A stretch of 64,000 nucleotides of DNA from Micrococcales bacterium (GCA_016719135.1 JADKAV010000005.1:1-64000); one strand, 5' to 3'. Positions 46,330-55,315 are shown, numbered from the stretch's first letter. Notes: generated from the sequence alone by a model not told the origin. Numbers and translations: made by a program.

Positions 46330-46614
46330 ATGAGACTCTTCACGACTGTCCTGACCGTTGGCGCCGTCTATGCCGTTGGCGGCCTGGCTGTTGCCGCAGC
46401 GCCTGCCTCCGCCGAACCCATGCCCACCAAGGCCTTCAGTTCCTGCAAGCAACTGCGGGCCGAATACCCCGCCGGTATCGCGAAGACCGCGAAGGCTCGC
46501 AACAAGGTCGTGCGCAAGGGCTTCCGCACCCCCATCGTGTGTCCGCGGGTGTACAAGCAGGTCGCACCGCGGTTGGACCCGAACCGTAACAAGGTCGCCT
46601 GCGAATCCCGCTGA
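46330..46614 (+). CDS. Small secreted excalibur-type calcium-binding-like protein
   Basis: A 94-residue protein with a signal peptide (residues about 1-28, ending PASAEP) and a single domain: FSSCKQLRAEYPAGIAK near its start and ending in LDPNRNKVACESR. The cysteine pattern and the terminal DPNRNKVACE resemble the excalibur motif (DxDxDGxxCE), an extracellular calcium-binding element, although two acidic ligands are replaced here. Start at ATG 46330; the frame upstream belongs to the adjacent relic. Confidence 0.75.
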   Translation: MRLFTTVLTVGAVYAVGGLAVAAAPASAEPMPTKAFSSCKQLRAEYPAGIAKTAKARNKVVRKGFRTPIVCPRVYKQVAPRLDPNRNKVACESR

Positions 46615-46680
46615 CGTTCGGAATCCCTTGGTGGTGGGCACGGGCACCTGTGCGCCGGCAGCGACCGCCGAGGATGTTTC

Positions 46681-47505
46681 CTAGGCGCGCTCAGAGGTGA
46701 CCGACTCGACGGTCTCGAAGCGGACCGGAACGTCGAAGGCAGCGCGGCGAGTCGCGCGCCGCACCGCGCGCAGCAGGACGGGTCCGGCCAGCAGCGTGAG
46801 GGTGGCGGTCAGAATCGCCCGAGGGATGTCCCAGCCCAGCGAGGTCGCGATGTTGAACGTCACCCAGCGTCCGAGGTTCTCGGCCAGGGGTGCGCCTGCG
46901 ACGAAGGACAGTTCGCTGCCCTGGCCCAGCGCCCACGGCCAGAAGGACAGGTTCATCAAGAACCCGTACAACAGGGAGGCGACTGCCCCGTAGGCCATGA
47001 GCATCGCGATTTCAGCTCTTCCGCGCAGCTGCGGCAACAACCCCGCCGCCATCGCAAACCATCCGGCGGCCATCATCTGGAACGGCAGCCACGGGCCGAC
47101 CCCGGCCGTCAAGAGCGCGGAGGTGAACATCGCCAGGCTGCCCAGTGCGAAACCGAACGCCGGACCCAGCGCACGTCCGCCCAGTAGGAGCACCACGAAC
47201 ATCGGCTCGAGTCCCGCGACACCCGCGCCCAGAGGCCGGACTGCGGTGGCCACCGCTGCCAGGACGGCGAGCATGGCCACCCCCTTCGCGTCCGCGCCGC
47301 CGCCGCTGACCTCGGCGAGTAGCACCGCCACGACCAGCGGGAGCAAGAGGGCGAAGAACCAGGGGGCGTCCGTGGCGTGGTCGGCGGCGATGCTTGTGGG
47401 CGCCACCACGAAGGGCCAGAAGAAGGCGATCACACCCACCGCACTGACACCGGCCAGTGCCCCGAGGGTGCGGGCCCGCAGTGGCACCGCGTGTAACTGG
47501 CTCAT
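46681..47505 (-). CDS. ECF transporter S component (substrate-binding membrane subunit)
   Basis: A 274-residue protein with about six hydrophobic segments and little polar domain, the shape of an ECF S component. GPAFGFALGSLAMFTSALLT and GVGPWLPFQMMAAGW form its most distinctive stretch. It is the last gene of the riboswitch operon and overlaps the ATPase gene by 4 bp. The riboswitch makes cobalamin, or a precursor such as cobinamide, the likely ligand; that is inference. It is not obviously BtuC, CbiM or RibU. Start ATG at 47505, with GTG 47514 possible. Confidence 0.8.
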   Translation of the reverse strand: MSQLHAVPLRARTLGALAGVSAVGVIAFFWPFVVAPTSIAADHATDAPWFFALLLPLVVAVLLAEVSGGGADAKGVAMLAVLAAVATAVRPLGAGVAGLEPMFVVLLLGGRALGPAFGFALGSLAMFTSALLTAGVGPWLPFQMMAAGWFAMAAGLLPQLRGRAEIAMLMAYGAVASLLYGFLMNLSFWPWALGQGSELSFVAGAPLAENLGRWVTFNIATSLGWDIPRAILTATLTLLAGPVLLRAVRRATRRAAFDVPVRFETVESVTSERA

Positions 47506-49079
47506 AGCAGGCACGCCTCCTCGACGGTGAGGACCGGCAACGGGGCCAGGACTTTGTGGATCTGCGGAGCGAACGTCGGCGACGAGGTCAACGCGCTTCG
47601 GACGTCGGTGTCGGTCACCACCTCGCCGTCGGCCAGGACGATGACCCGGTCGGCGATCACCGCCACCAGTTCCACATCATGGGTCGCGACCAGCACACTG
47701 CTGCCGGCGTCGGCGAGGTCCTGCAACCACTGACCGAAGACCGCTTTGCCCGGATAGTCCAGTCCTCGGGTCGGTTCGTCCAGGAGGATGAGGTCCGTGG
47801 CTGCGGACAGTTGGATCGCCAACGCCAGGGCGAGTTGCTGGCCGGCCGACAGGTCGCGGGGGTGGGTGCGGGGATCGACGGTCTCGACCAGCGCGGTCAG
47901 GCGGTTCCAGGCCGAACCAGGGGGGAACCCGGTGTCCGCATCGGCGTCGGCGCACTCCTGGGCGACAGTGTCGGTGTAGAACAGGTCGGTGGGGTCCTGC
48001 GGGACGTAGGCGATCCGTTCCAGCAGCTGCCGTCCCTGGAGGTCGGCTGGATCGGTGCCGCCCACGCGAGCCTGGCCGATCTGCGGGCGTCGGGAGCCCG
48101 TCAGCAGACTGATCAGGGTGGATTTGCCCGCTCCGTTGCGGCCCATGAGCGCAGTGATTTGGCCTCGGTTCAACCGGACTCCCACGTCGGCAAGGGCAGT
48201 GATCTGGCCGAACCGAACGGTCGCGGACATGACGTCGGCCACCTGTTTGCCGGCGGGGCGCCGCGCGGGCGCAGTCGGCTGGGAATGCCGCAGGTCCTGG
48301 GCAAGGCGTCGTGCTGACCGCACGGAAAGAGGCACCGGATCCCAGCCCAGCGCGTGGCCCAGCCGGACCACCGGAGGTTGCAGCCCATGCCCGCGCATGG
48401 CCTGTGCGGGTTCCTCGAGCCTGAGGGGGCCGTCGAGGCGCACCACATGATCGGCGAATTCGATGACCCGTTCCAGACGGTGCTCGGCCATGACCACGGT
48501 GATCGCGAGATCGTGCACGAGGCGATGTACGGCGGCGAGTACCTCCTCGGCCGCGGCGGGGTCCAGCGCGCTGGTCGGCTCGTCGAGAACGAGAACCGAC
48601 GGCCCCGCGGTCAGCGCTGATCCAATGGCGACCCGCTGTTGCTCACCCCCGGACAAAGTGTCCAGCGAGCGTCGGCGCAGCGTGGTCAGCCCGAGCAGGT
48701 CCAACGTCTCCTCGACCCGACGGCGCATCACGTCGGGAGCGAACCCGAGCGATTCCATGGTGTACGCCAACTCGTCCTCGACGGTGTCGGTGGTGAACCC
48801 TGCGCGCGGGCTTTGACCCACGGTTCCGACACTGCCGGCCAGGTCGCGCGGCGGGTGCGTCCGGGTGTCCATCCCCGCGACGGTGACCCGTCCGCGCAAC
48901 GTTCCTCCGGTGAAGTGCGGGACCAAGCCGTTGATGAGGTTGAGGAAGGTGGACTTGCCCGAGCCGGTGCGGCCGATGACCAGCGTCAGGTCGCCTTCCG
49001 GGATGGTCAGGTCGACATCGCGCAGGATCGCTGACTGCGCGCCGTCGTGGGTGAAGCTCACGTCCTCGAAAGAGATCAT
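47502..49079 (-). CDS. ECF transporter ATPase, two fused ATP-binding domains
   Basis: A single 525-residue chain containing both ATPases that power an ECF importer. Domain 1: Walker A GRTGSGKST, signature LSGGEQQRVAIG, Walker B VLVLDEPTSALD. Domain 2: Walker A GRNGAGKST, signature LSAGQQLALALAIQL, Walker B LILLDEPTRGLD. Fused EcfA pairs are common in actinobacteria. The ATG at 49079 overlaps the EcfT stop (ATGA). It should drive the S component encoded next and may serve other S components in the cell. Confidence 0.93.
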   Translation of the reverse strand: MISFEDVSFTHDGAQSAILRDVDLTIPEGDLTLVIGRTGSGKSTFLNLINGLVPHFTGGTLRGRVTVAGMDTRTHPPRDLAGSVGTVGQSPRAGFTTDTVEDELAYTMESLGFAPDVMRRRVEETLDLLGLTTLRRRSLDTLSGGEQQRVAIGSALTAGPSVLVLDEPTSALDPAAAEEVLAAVHRLVHDLAITVVMAEHRLERVIEFADHVVRLDGPLRLEEPAQAMRGHGLQPPVVRLGHALGWDPVPLSVRSARRLAQDLRHSQPTAPARRPAGKQVADVMSATVRFGQITALADVGVRLNRGQITALMGRNGAGKSTLISLLTGSRRPQIGQARVGGTDPADLQGRQLLERIAYVPQDPTDLFYTDTVAQECADADADTGFPPGSAWNRLTALVETVDPRTHPRDLSAGQQLALALAIQLSAATDLILLDEPTRGLDYPGKAVFGQWLQDLADAGSSVLVATHDVELVAVIADRVIVLADGEVVTDTDVRSALTSSPTFAPQIHKVLAPLPVLTVEEACLL

Positions 49080-50170
49080 GAGGTCCGCCAGGGCAGGGGA
49101 GGGGAGGGCGTCAGCACCGCCGGTGACGCGGCCAGCAGGATGGCGGCCACCGCCACCGGCGGCAGTGTCGGCCAACTGAGCGGGACGGTCAGGCTGGTTG
49201 TGGCGAACACCATCACCGCGATGGCTGCAAGTACGCCCGATCCGGCGGTCAGGGTCTCGGGCAGCCCCCACGGGTCCGGGCGGTATCGGGTACGTGGAAT
49301 GCGGCGCCCGGCCACAGCGATGCCCGCGACGGCCATCACGACGCCCAGGCCGAGCAGCAGCCAACCCCACCCGCTGGCGCCGAGCACGGCGTACAGACCC
49401 AGCGCGATCCCAACCAGACCCGCCAGCACGAGGGTGGCCTGCAGCGCCCGTTCACGCGCTGTTGTGGCGGTTGCCCGGCCGTAGCCGCGCGTGTCCATGG
49501 CAGCGGCCAGATTGATCGCATCGTCCAGCGAGGACTCGAGAACGGGAACCGCCGCCTGGGCCGCAGCCCTGAGTCCTCGGGTGGGCCGACCGCGCATACG
49601 CCGCGCAAGCATTACCCGGCGCACGTTCACCATGATGCGGGGTGCCAGCGACAACGCGACGACACACGCCACCCCGACGTGGTAGAGCCCCGCGGGCAGC
49701 GCTTTCAGCAGGCGTACCGGGCTGGCCAAGGAGTTGGCCGCACCGACACAGATGAGCAGGGTCGCCAACTGCGCACCTTGGATCACGGCGATGTACAGCA
49801 TCTCCGCGGTGACGGGCCCGCCCAGCGTCACGCCGGCCATCCATTCGGGCAAGCCGACGGTCGGGAGCGCGAAGAGTTCGGTGGCACCGATCCGCACCCC
49901 GAAGAGCATGGCGAAGACGACTCGAATCACGATCACGACCAGGGCGATGCGCACGAACACCCCGAATGCCCCGGCCCACTGGGCCTGCGGACGCCGGGCA
50001 CTGACCACCAGCGTGGCGACGGCGACGATCAGTCCCAGGAGCAGCGGGTTGGTCGTCCGGGTGGCTGCGGCGCCGAGTCCCAAGGCCCAGATCCACCAGG
50101 CTCCGGGGTGCAGCCAGCGGGGAGCGCCGACGGTGGCCCCGCCGGTCAGAAGTGTCAGGGTCTCAGTCAT
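49076..50170 (-). CDS. ecfT: ECF transporter transmembrane coupling protein (EcfT/CbiQ-like)
   Basis: A 364-residue membrane protein that links the ATPases to the S component. It has a cluster of hydrophobic helices and a cytoplasmic coupling region around LARRMRGRPTRGL (related to the Ala-Arg-Gly motif of EcfT) and AMDTRGYGRA. It is longer than many EcfT proteins because of an extra C-terminal hydrophobic region (about residues 240-350). It overlaps the partner gene upstream by 8 bp. Confidence 0.88.
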   Translation of the reverse strand: MTETLTLLTGGATVGAPRWLHPGAWWIWALGLGAAATRTTNPLLLGLIVAVATLVVSARRPQAQWAGAFGVFVRIALVVIVIRVVFAMLFGVRIGATELFALPTVGLPEWMAGVTLGGPVTAEMLYIAVIQGAQLATLLICVGAANSLASPVRLLKALPAGLYHVGVACVVALSLAPRIMVNVRRVMLARRMRGRPTRGLRAAAQAAVPVLESSLDDAINLAAAMDTRGYGRATATTARERALQATLVLAGLVGIALGLYAVLGASGWGWLLLGLGVVMAVAGIAVAGRRIPRTRYRPDPWGLPETLTAGSGVLAAIAVMVFATTSLTVPLSWPTLPPVAVAAILLAASPAVLTPSPPLPWRTS

Positions 50171-50984
50171 GGCCGCCCTTGCGCAGAAGCAGGGCCACGG
50201 CCAGCAGCAAGGCGATCATCGTCGCGCCAATGGCGGCGATCCAGGCCGGTGGCTGGGCGGACGGTTCCTGCGGGGATTCCGCCGGGACGGCCAAGGCGAC
50301 CGCGGAGGGCTGATCGGTGGGTGTCGACGGTGCTTGCGTGGGAGCAGGGGAGTCGGTTGGCCGGGGGGAGCCGTCGGGCAGCGTCGTCGGTGGCGCGCCA
50401 GGACGGTCGGCGGTGATCGCGGGGGCGGGTGCGACCGGGGCGGGGCGTTCGGGTTGTGCCGGCGGCGACCCCGTGATTGCCTTCACACTCTGCCCCGGAC
50501 ACTCCCGAGCGGGGAACCCAGCGATTCCGCAGATGAGTCCACTGGCCTGGAACCGCAGTTTCGCCACCTGCTGCAGCACCTGCAGGCCGGTGGCCCGAGC
50601 CGGGGCGGTGACGCACGAGATGGAGGTGGGCGGCGGCGACTCGCCGACCGGGGCGATCCCCGCCGGACCGAAGTCGATCACCACCGCGATCCGCTTCTTG
50701 CCCGCGGGGGCTGCCGGTTGCCCGGGGCACAGCTGATCGTAGGTGCTCGGTGTGGCCGGCGCCGTCGCCTGGGAGCCGTCCTCGGGGGAGAGAACGAATC
50801 GCCAGCCCTCGACGGCACCGTCGTCAGGAACCAGAAATCCGGGGCCCCGGGCGGAGTAGGACCATGACTGGCCGCCGGTCCAATAGGACCAGTACCGGTA
50901 GCCGTCGGCGTGCGCGACCGCCGGAGCCAGCGCGACGGCAGCACACACCATCGCACCGGTTCCGGCGACCACGCGAAGCCTCAT
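50163..50984 (-). CDS. Membrane-anchored extracellular protein with Pro-rich stalk (riboswitch-operon partner)
   Basis: A 273-residue protein with an N-terminal signal peptide (ending VAHA near residue 26), a folded extracellular part (YRYWSYWTGGQSWSYSARG to CPGQS, about 30-165), a Pro/Thr-rich stalk (about 170-245) and a C-terminal helix (WIAAIGATMIALLLAVALLL) followed by RKGGHD. Such a layout displays a domain outside the cell. From memory it belongs with Streptomyces proteins called SCO2322 family, whose function is unknown; the YW/GW-rich start also recalls the transcobalamin C-terminal (DUF4430) pattern. ATGA overlap with the toroid gene implies co-translation. Confidence 0.75.
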   Translation of the reverse strand: MRLRVVAGTGAMVCAAVALAPAVAHADGYRYWSYWTGGQSWSYSARGPGFLVPDDGAVEGWRFVLSPEDGSQATAPATPSTYDQLCPGQPAAPAGKKRIAVVIDFGPAGIAPVGESPPPTSISCVTAPARATGLQVLQQVAKLRFQASGLICGIAGFPARECPGQSVKAITGSPPAQPERPAPVAPAPAITADRPGAPPTTLPDGSPRPTDSPAPTQAPSTPTDQPSAVALAVPAESPQEPSAQPPAWIAAIGATMIALLLAVALLLRKGGHD

Positions 50985-52012
50985 GAGTTCTGCGACCTCG
51001 CAAGCCGCTTGAACAGGTTCAGGCCCCCGAAGTCACGCGCATTGTTCCCGGTGGAGTCAGCCACGAGGATGAGCAATGCGAGCGATCCGGGGGAGTCCGC
51101 CCCACTTGCGGTGACCCACGTCTTGGCAGAACGCTTCAGAAAGCGGGTCGTCGTGCGCACGGAGGCGCGCCCGGCTCCCGCGTTTGCCAAAGCGATGGTC
51201 GCCGTCGCAGTCCCCGCGTAATCGGTGCCGGGGAATCCGCCGCCGAACGGCAAGTCCCCCTTGACAGCCGAGAGTCGCTTGTTGAGGTAGCCGATCGCGG
51301 CCCTTTGGGTGGATGTCTTCTTGGTCGCGCACCTCAGCTTCGGCGAGGATCGCTTGATTCGCACGGGCTTGGGCAGGGCCATTCCGCCGCCGAGAGTCCA
51401 CGCGGCCTGCGAAGTCGCGTTGTCGTTGACGGTTCGCGACGATGTGTCGAAGGCCATCCCGCCGCGCAGTCGCTTGGGAGCACCGCACCGGCGCTGCACA
51501 GAGCGCAGGTACCCGCCCTTCTCGGAATTGCGCACGAGCTTCAACGCCCCCAGCGATATTGCAGTCGAGTTGGTGTCCGAGATCGCACCGGGACCGGGGT
51601 AGTAAGCCCATCCACCGTCGGCGTTCTGCCGTGCGTCGAGCCAGTTCGCAGCGCGACGCGCTTGTTTGCGATTGCCGGTGTGCCACAGGGCAGCCGCAGC
51701 CAGGGCGGTCGAGTTGCTGTCCTGCCCGGAGAAGGAGTTCGGGTCGGGTGTCTGGCAGGGAGACGCCGCGTCGGACCGATAGGCCTCGAAGCCGCCGTCC
51801 GCGCACTGCTGCTTCTTCAGCCATTTGATCGCAGAGGCAGGGACTTTGCGATCGGAGGCCTCGAGGGCGAGCACGGATAGTGATTGACGGTAGACACCGT
51901 CGAAGGTGGGGTCGGAACTGCCGTACAAGCCGGCGTCGCCTGCCAGCGCGGGCGCTGTTGCGAGTAACACTCCGGCAGCGGTTGCTGTGGTGATGAGGGT
52001 CTTGCTACGCAC
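50981..52012 (-). CDS. Secreted alpha/alpha-toroid protein (prenyltransferase/squalene-oxidase-like repeats)
   Basis: A 343-residue exported protein and first gene of the B12-riboswitch operon. GTG at 52012 follows AAGGAG by five bases; ORF codons up to 52054 lie in the leader. After a signal peptide (ending PALA) come helical-pair repeats: LKKQQCADGGFEAY, QDSNSTALAAAALW, DARQNADGGWAYYPG, DTNSTAISLGAL, plus later NDNATSQAAWTL and TATATIALANAG. This pattern builds an alpha/alpha barrel as in squalene cyclases and in the vitamin B12 carriers intrinsic factor and transcobalamin. No DxDD or prenyltransferase catalytic motif is seen, so a binding role is favoured over an enzymatic one. Confidence 0.82.
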   Translation of the reverse strand: MRSKTLITTATAAGVLLATAPALAGDAGLYGSSDPTFDGVYRQSLSVLALEASDRKVPASAIKWLKKQQCADGGFEAYRSDAASPCQTPDPNSFSGQDSNSTALAAAALWHTGNRKQARRAANWLDARQNADGGWAYYPGPGAISDTNSTAISLGALKLVRNSEKGGYLRSVQRRCGAPKRLRGGMAFDTSSRTVNDNATSQAAWTLGGGMALPKPVRIKRSSPKLRCATKKTSTQRAAIGYLNKRLSAVKGDLPFGGGFPGTDYAGTATATIALANAGAGRASVRTTTRFLKRSAKTWVTASGADSPGSLALLILVADSTGNNARDFGGLNLFKRLARSQNS

Positions 52013-52059
52013 ACGTACTCCTTCAATAGCGGTCCACACGGACCGAAGGCGCACTCATG

Positions 52060-52235
52060 TGCGTGCTTCCGGCCGTCTGTAACCTCGACAGATATCGGGC
52101 CGCTTCTACATGCCGGGTGCTCCGACTCTCCTCCGCTGGGGGAGGAACACGGTTGCGGGACAGCGCCGGAATCTCACCGGACTTCCCCTGGATTCATGTA
52201 GCAACGCTCGGGGCGGGTGCCCCAGGGCCCAGTAA
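52060..52235 (-). promoter_or_regulatory. Cobalamin riboswitch
   Basis: Read on the minus strand the leader contains the B12-box-like core: AAGTCCGGTGAGATTCCGGC, then CTGTCCCGCAACCGTG, a stem, and GAGTCGGAGCACCCGGC, in the order known for adenosylcobalamin-type riboswitches. Flanking GCTACATG and CATGTAG could close a stem. Downstream hairpins (GCGCAC...GTGCGT near 52050-52066 and GGTCC...GGACC at 52031-52044) sit just before the AAGGAG of the toroid gene and could be the expression platform. The next genes form the ECF operon, so vitamin B12 probably represses it. Confidence 0.9.
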
Positions 52236-52368
52236 ACCAGTCCCGGCGTGCTCGCAGGCCGTCAGGATGGGATGGTTGAACGGTCAGCCTTTGCGGGGCG
52301 CCTGCAGGGTGGGACCCGCATGGCGCTGCCGGACGAGCAAGTCAGCGGCAGCGAGCCTGGCTGCGGCG

Positions 52369-52475
52369 GTTGGAGTTGGGCACGGGCGTTGGAGTCGGGC
52401 ACGGGCGTTGGAGTTGCACGGCCCGCGGATCTCCAACGGGGGTACCGATCTCCAACGGGTGTACGCAACTCTCAC
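52369..52475. repeat. 19-bp converging intergenic repeat, copy 3
   Basis: Forward units (GTTGGA) at 52369, 52388 and 52407 and inverted units at 52432, 52451 (TCCAAC) and 52470 (decayed to TCTCAC) keep exact 19-bp steps, matching the copy at 35725. It occupies much of the 309-bp gap between the riboswitch leader and the small gene at 52580; nothing else is seen there. Confidence 0.8.
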
Positions 52476-52579
52476 ATCTTTCGTGGAGTCGTCAGAAGCC
52501 AGCAGCGCGCAGTCGCGTTTCGCCACGGACAACCTCCGCACGCTGCAACGGCTGCCGGTGTGTCCCGAGTCCGCCAAAC

Positions 52580-52762
52580 TCAAGAATTCGGGCGAAGGCT
52601 CATCGGGCCGTAGACCACGCGCTGTTCCTCGAGCAGGGTGGCCTCCTGCACTCCATCGGCGAGGAGATCGGCCCACACCTCCCCGATCCACGTCTCGGCG
52701 TCGGCCTGCGTGGGAAACGTCGCCGAACTCGAACCATCGGGGTAGCGCCACTGATATGTCAC
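52580..52762 (-). CDS. Small conserved actinobacterial protein
   Basis: A 60-residue protein with TYQWRYPDGSS at its start and a hydrophobic/acidic helix (FPTQADAETWIGEVWADLLAD), ending in EEQRVVYGPMSLRPNS. The closing VYGPMSL pattern recurs in small actinobacterial proteins, as I recall, but no function is known. Its ATG overlaps the stop of the aldo/keto reductase by 4 bp (ATGA), so the two are translationally coupled. Confidence 0.7.
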   Translation of the reverse strand: MTYQWRYPDGSSSATFPTQADAETWIGEVWADLLADGVQEATLLEEQRVVYGPMSLRPNS

Positions 52763-53757
52763 GGTCGGGTCTCCGGGGAACGGGTCAGGCCGGGATCGCG
52801 GAAGACCACGCCCTCCAGAACCGCATCAATGGCCTCCAGGACGTCTGGCTCCAAGCGCACACCGGAGGCTTTGACGTTGCTGGTCACCTGCTCCGGGCGG
52901 GTCGCTCCGATGATCGCCGCGGACACCGCGGGGTTCTGCAGAACCCACGCGAGTGCCAGTTGCGCCATCGTCAGGCCATGATCTGCGGCGATCGGTTCGA
53001 GCGCGGCCACCGCGGTGAGGATCTCGTCGCTCATGAGCCGCTTGATGAACGTCGATCCCTGCGGGTCCGTGGCCCGCGAACCCTCGGGAGGGGCCTGGCC
53101 AGGCTTGTACTTCCCGGTCAGTACCCCTTGTGCCAGCGGGGACCACACGATCTGCCCGATCCCGCTGTTCTCGCACGTGGGAATCACCTCGGACTCGATG
53201 ACCCGGTAGAGCATGCTGTACTGCGGCTGATTCGAGATGATCCGGTCGAATCCCATCTGGCTGGCGATCTCGACGGCAGCTTCGATCTCCTCGCCGCGCC
53301 ACTCCGAGACCCCGACGTACATGACCTTGCCGGCACGCACCAGGTCGTCGAAGGCCCGCAGGGTCTCTTCCAAGGGCGTCTCGTAGTCGAAGCGATGTGC
53401 CTGATAAAGGTCGATGTAGTCCACCCCGAGCCGGCGCAGCGAACCATGACACGACTCGATGATGTGCTTGCGCGAAAGACCCCGATCGTTCTTGCCGGGC
53501 CCGGTGGGCCAGTACACCTTCGTGAAGATCTCCAGGCCCTCCCGGCGTTGGCCCTCCAAGGCCCGGCCCAGGACGGCCTCGGCCTTGGTCCCCGCGTAGA
53601 CGTCAGCGGTGTCGAAGGTGGTGATGCCGGCGTCAAGCGCGGCGTGAACACACGCGATGGCGGCGTCCTCGGCGACCTGTCCGGCATGGGTGATCCAGTT
53701 GCCGTACGCCATTTCGCTGACTACCAGGCCGCTGTTGCCCAAATACCGGTACTGCAT
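52759..53757 (-). CDS. Aldo/keto reductase (Kv-beta/YghZ-like)
   Basis: A 332-residue NADPH-dependent reductase with the barrel typical of the family. Catalytic residues are seen as DTADVYAG (Asp, Tyr), FTKVYW (Lys) and LYQAHRFD (His); NQPQYSMLYR and WSPLAQGVLTGKY are characteristic of the potassium-channel beta-subunit-like branch. The ATG start fits the conserved MQYRYLGNSGLVVSEM. The substrate is unknown. The small downstream gene is co-translated. Confidence 0.93.
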   Translation of the reverse strand: MQYRYLGNSGLVVSEMAYGNWITHAGQVAEDAAIACVHAALDAGITTFDTADVYAGTKAEAVLGRALEGQRREGLEIFTKVYWPTGPGKNDRGLSRKHIIESCHGSLRRLGVDYIDLYQAHRFDYETPLEETLRAFDDLVRAGKVMYVGVSEWRGEEIEAAVEIASQMGFDRIISNQPQYSMLYRVIESEVIPTCENSGIGQIVWSPLAQGVLTGKYKPGQAPPEGSRATDPQGSTFIKRLMSDEILTAVAALEPIAADHGLTMAQLALAWVLQNPAVSAAIIGATRPEQVTSNVKASGVRLEPDVLEAIDAVLEGVVFRDPGLTRSPETRP

Positions 53758-53827
53758 GTCGTTGCCTCCGTTGCGCGTCGATCCGGTCCGTCCTACCCGT
53801 CGGGCCGACCGCTAACCGCCGCGGCCG

Positions 53828-54442
53828 CTACTTGACTTTGCGAGTGACCGGCTTCCCGCCTGCTTTGACCTTAGGCGGAGGAAGACGCAGGCGCCTGATC
53901 TGCAGCGCGCGCATCGCCGCGTAGAAGATCGCGCCCTTGCGCTGTGCCGGATCGGGGAACTCGCGGGCAAGGTTCGAACGCAGTCGGAAAAGCAGCACGG
54001 TCATGTCCACCACCAGCAGCGCCAGCATGAGGAACCACGCGAACGACACGATCACCTGGATGTTGGGACTGCGGAACAGGCCGACGATGAGTACGACGAC
54101 CGCCAGCGGGATGAAGTACTCAGCCAGAGTGCGTCGGCCGTCGATGTAGTTGCGGACATATTTGCGAACCGGCCCGGCATCGCGGGCGGGAAGGGCCCGT
54201 TCATCGCCGGCCATGAGCGCCTCACGTGCCGCGACCCTGCGATCGCGGGCCTCCTCGCGTTCGAGTTTGCGCCGTGCTTTGGGATCGACGGGGCCTTTGA
54301 GCGCGGCGCGGCGGGCCTGTTCAGCCTCTTTGCGTGTGGGGGTCGGTCGGCCCTTGCCCACTGACTGCTCGGCAGAGTGCGAATCGGCCAGTTCCTCAGT
54401 CGCGCCATCAGGCGCCGAGTCCTTCTTGCCCAATCCGAACAT
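53828..54442 (-). CDS. DUF3043-family membrane protein
   Basis: A 204-residue protein of unknown function common in actinobacteria. Basic N-terminal half (KGRPTPTRKEAEQARRAALKG) followed by YVRNYIDGRRTLAEYFIPLAV and two hydrophobic segments (about 126-146 and 150-170), then a basic tail ending PVTRKVK. I chose the ATG at 54442 (MFGLGKKDS); the frame extends 10 codons further. It is divergent from pspA with 81 bp between them, and may share a regulatory region. Confidence 0.88.
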   Translation of the reverse strand: MFGLGKKDSAPDGATEELADSHSAEQSVGKGRPTPTRKEAEQARRAALKGPVDPKARRKLEREEARDRRVAAREALMAGDERALPARDAGPVRKYVRNYIDGRRTLAEYFIPLAVVVLIVGLFRSPNIQVIVSFAWFLMLALLVVDMTVLLFRLRSNLAREFPDPAQRKGAIFYAAMRALQIRRLRLPPPKVKAGGKPVTRKVK

Positions 54443-54523
54443 GGGAGAACTGTACGACGGATGCGCCTGCACCGGGTTACCCCCTAGGCTGACTCACAGA
54501 GCCATCTAGGGAAGGAACTCTCA

Positions 54524-55315
54524 ATGGGGATGTGGCAGCGCTTCACGATGATCTTCAAGTCCAAGGCGAACAAGGCCCTGGATCGGGCCGAGGATCCGCG
54601 CGAAACCCTCGACTACTCCTACGAGAAGCAACTCGATCTTCTGCAGAAGGTCCGCCGGGGGGTTGCCGACGTCGCGACGTCCCGCAAGCGCCTGGAACTG
54701 CAGATCGGCCAACTCGACCAGCAGTCGGCCAAACTTGAGACGCAGGCCAAAGCCGCGCTGGCCGGCGGTCGGGAGGACCTGGCACGCGAGGCGCTGACCC
54801 GCCGCAGCGGTCTGACGACCCAGCTCAACGACCTGCACGCTCAGTTGGCCACCCTGCAGGACCAAGAGGAGAAACTGACCCAGGCCTCCCAGCGTCTGCA
54901 GGCCAAGGTCGATGCCTTCCGCACCAAGAAGGAGACGATCAAGGCCACGTACTCCGCAGCTGAGGCACAGACGAAGATCAACGAGGCGTTCTCGGGCATC
55001 TCCGAGGAACTCGGCGATGTCGGCATGGCCATCCAGCGCGCTGAGGACAAGACCCAGTCCATGCAGGCCAGGGCCGGTGCCATCGACGAGTTGATGGCCT
55101 CGGGCGCCCTGGAGGACGCCACCGGGACGAGTAAGGACTCGATCTCCGCGGAGCTGGAGCGGATGGCCAGCACCAGCGAGGTCGAGGACACGCTGGCGGC
55201 CATGAAGGCGGAGCTGACCGGGGGTCCGACCCCGGAGGTGACACAGGCGCCGCCTACGCCCGCGGTCGAATCGGGTCAGGCTGGCGCACCGAAGCCAGCG
55301 GGCGACGAGAACTAG
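54524..55315 (+). CDS. pspA: Phage-shock protein A / IM30 family protein
   Basis: A 263-residue mostly coiled-coil protein that stabilises stressed membranes. The start GMWQRFTMIFKSKANKALD is the amphipathic membrane-binding helix, followed by long heptad-rich helices (KQLDLLQKVRRGVADVATSR to TKINEAFSGIS) and a disordered Pro/Thr-rich tail. Together with the next three genes it forms the actinobacterial PspA-PspAA-HtpX-PspAB set. A promoter activated by envelope stress is expected, but I could not recognise a specific activator site in the 81-bp gap. Confidence 0.95.
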   Translation: MGMWQRFTMIFKSKANKALDRAEDPRETLDYSYEKQLDLLQKVRRGVADVATSRKRLELQIGQLDQQSAKLETQAKAALAGGREDLAREALTRRSGLTTQLNDLHAQLATLQDQEEKLTQASQRLQAKVDAFRTKKETIKATYSAAEAQTKINEAFSGISEELGDVGMAIQRAEDKTQSMQARAGAIDELMASGALEDATGTSKDSISAELERMASTSEVEDTLAAMKAELTGGPTPEVTQAPPTPAVESGQAGAPKPAGDEN

